From Bdellovibrio sp. CG10_big_fil_rev_8_21_14_0_10_47_8 (GTDB taxonomy: Bacteria > Bdellovibrionota > Bdellovibrionia > Bdellovibrionales > Bdellovibrionaceae): a stretch of 6,265 bases of DNA. Under the pieces are notes generated by a model. It did not search any database. It was not told the origin of the DNA and was given only the letters and a program-made list of their open reading frames with translations. The stretch is from positions 1-6,265 of the forward strand of contig PEZR01000062.1 of the NCBI GenBank assembly GCA_002773975.1, in the 5' to 3' direction. Both the position numbers and the translations under genes were made by a program. The first letter of the stretch is position 1. Each line of letters begins with the position of its first letter. Below are positions 6,132 to 6,265 of this stretch, piece by piece.

Positions 6132-6185
6132 ACTCCCTGGATGACCTTGTTGAAACCAAACTAGGGTAACGACAAGACAGGGAGT
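6132..6185 (-). promoter_or_regulatory. Inverted repeat sequestering the ribosome site of the H1-like gene
   Basis: ACTCCCTG (6132-6139) and CAGGGAGT (6178-6185) are exact reverse complements 38 bases apart, with a nested 5-bp pair CTTGT (6146-6150) and ACAAG (6172-6176). In the minus-strand RNA the upstream arm ACUCCCUG would pair with CAGGGAGU, the Shine-Dalgarno region of the H1-like gene. This could lower translation, provided transcription starts upstream of 6185. Confidence 0.4.
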
Positions 6186-6192
6186 CTGTAAA
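6163..6192 (-). promoter_or_regulatory. Possible sigma-70 promoter of the H1-like gene
   Basis: On the minus strand TTTACA (6192-6187, five of six matches to the -35 consensus) is followed after 18 bases by TACCCT (6168-6163, three of six for the -10). If real, transcription would begin inside the 6132-6185 repeat and the RNA hairpin proposed there could not form. The two readings exclude each other. Confidence 0.25.
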
Positions 6193-6220
6193 TGACTTTG
6201 TTGTTTAATTTCTGCCGGTG

Positions 6221-6265
6221 TTACCAACGGATCAGGTCGTCAATCACCCGGGCCAGGTCTGCTGG
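6221..6265 (-). CDS. C-terminal end of an unidentified protein (partial)
   Basis: Fourteen codons are open from the right edge to TAA (6223-6221) and read PADLARVIDDLIRW. Coding is supported by the natural amphipathic helix this makes and by its lying upstream of, and co-oriented with, the H1-like gene. The family cannot be told from 14 residues. No terminator follows it in the 96-bp gap, so it may be co-transcribed with the H1-like gene. Confidence 0.5.
   Translation of the reverse strand, partial: PADLARVIDDLIRW

Noticed and set aside
5844..6164. Hydrophobic plus-strand frame of Phe/Leu/Ala repeats opposite the H1-like gene
   Set aside because: Antisense of Lys and Ala codons; looks like a membrane protein only by base composition.

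Overview
The window looks like chromosomal DNA of a Gram-negative bacterium, most plausibly a Bdellovibrio-type member of the Bdellovibrionota. The reasons are the family mix (FecR-domain secreted protein, TPR plus outer-membrane barrel protein, Xer recombinase, sigma-54 enhancer-binding protein, Lys/Ala-rich H1-like protein) and the moderate GC content. This placement is inference from gene content; no marker gene in the window proves it.

Layout. On the minus strand, reading right to left from about 4300, lie xer (3369-4292), then a secreted FecR-domain protein with a long Lys/Asp low-complexity tail (1989-3281), then a TPR/beta-barrel outer-membrane protein that starts at GTG 1945 and runs off the left edge. 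The last two are 43 bp apart and look like a two-gene operon. A perfect 13-bp inverted repeat sits exactly over the start of the barrel gene, with its Shine-Dalgarno sequence in the loop and its start codon in the stem. Divergent from xer, across a 182-bp AT-rich gap with back-to-back promoter-like sequences, is a receiver-less sigma-54-dependent activator (4475-5530, plus). It converges on a histone-H1-like gene (5627-6124, minus), and a strong bidirectional terminator (5562-5594) lies between them. The right edge holds the last 14 codons of another minus-strand gene (6221-6265).

How the genes may work together. The FecR/barrel pair is the most system-like unit. A periplasmic or surface FecR protein and a co-transcribed TPR-barrel resemble an export or envelope-scaffold pair, and the start-site hairpin could set the ratio of the two products. 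Xer, the sigma-54 activator and the H1-like protein are regulatory or chromosome-handling functions with no visible direct link to it. No rRNA, tRNA, insertion sequence or CRISPR array is seen. No gene-free stretch exceeds 300 bp.
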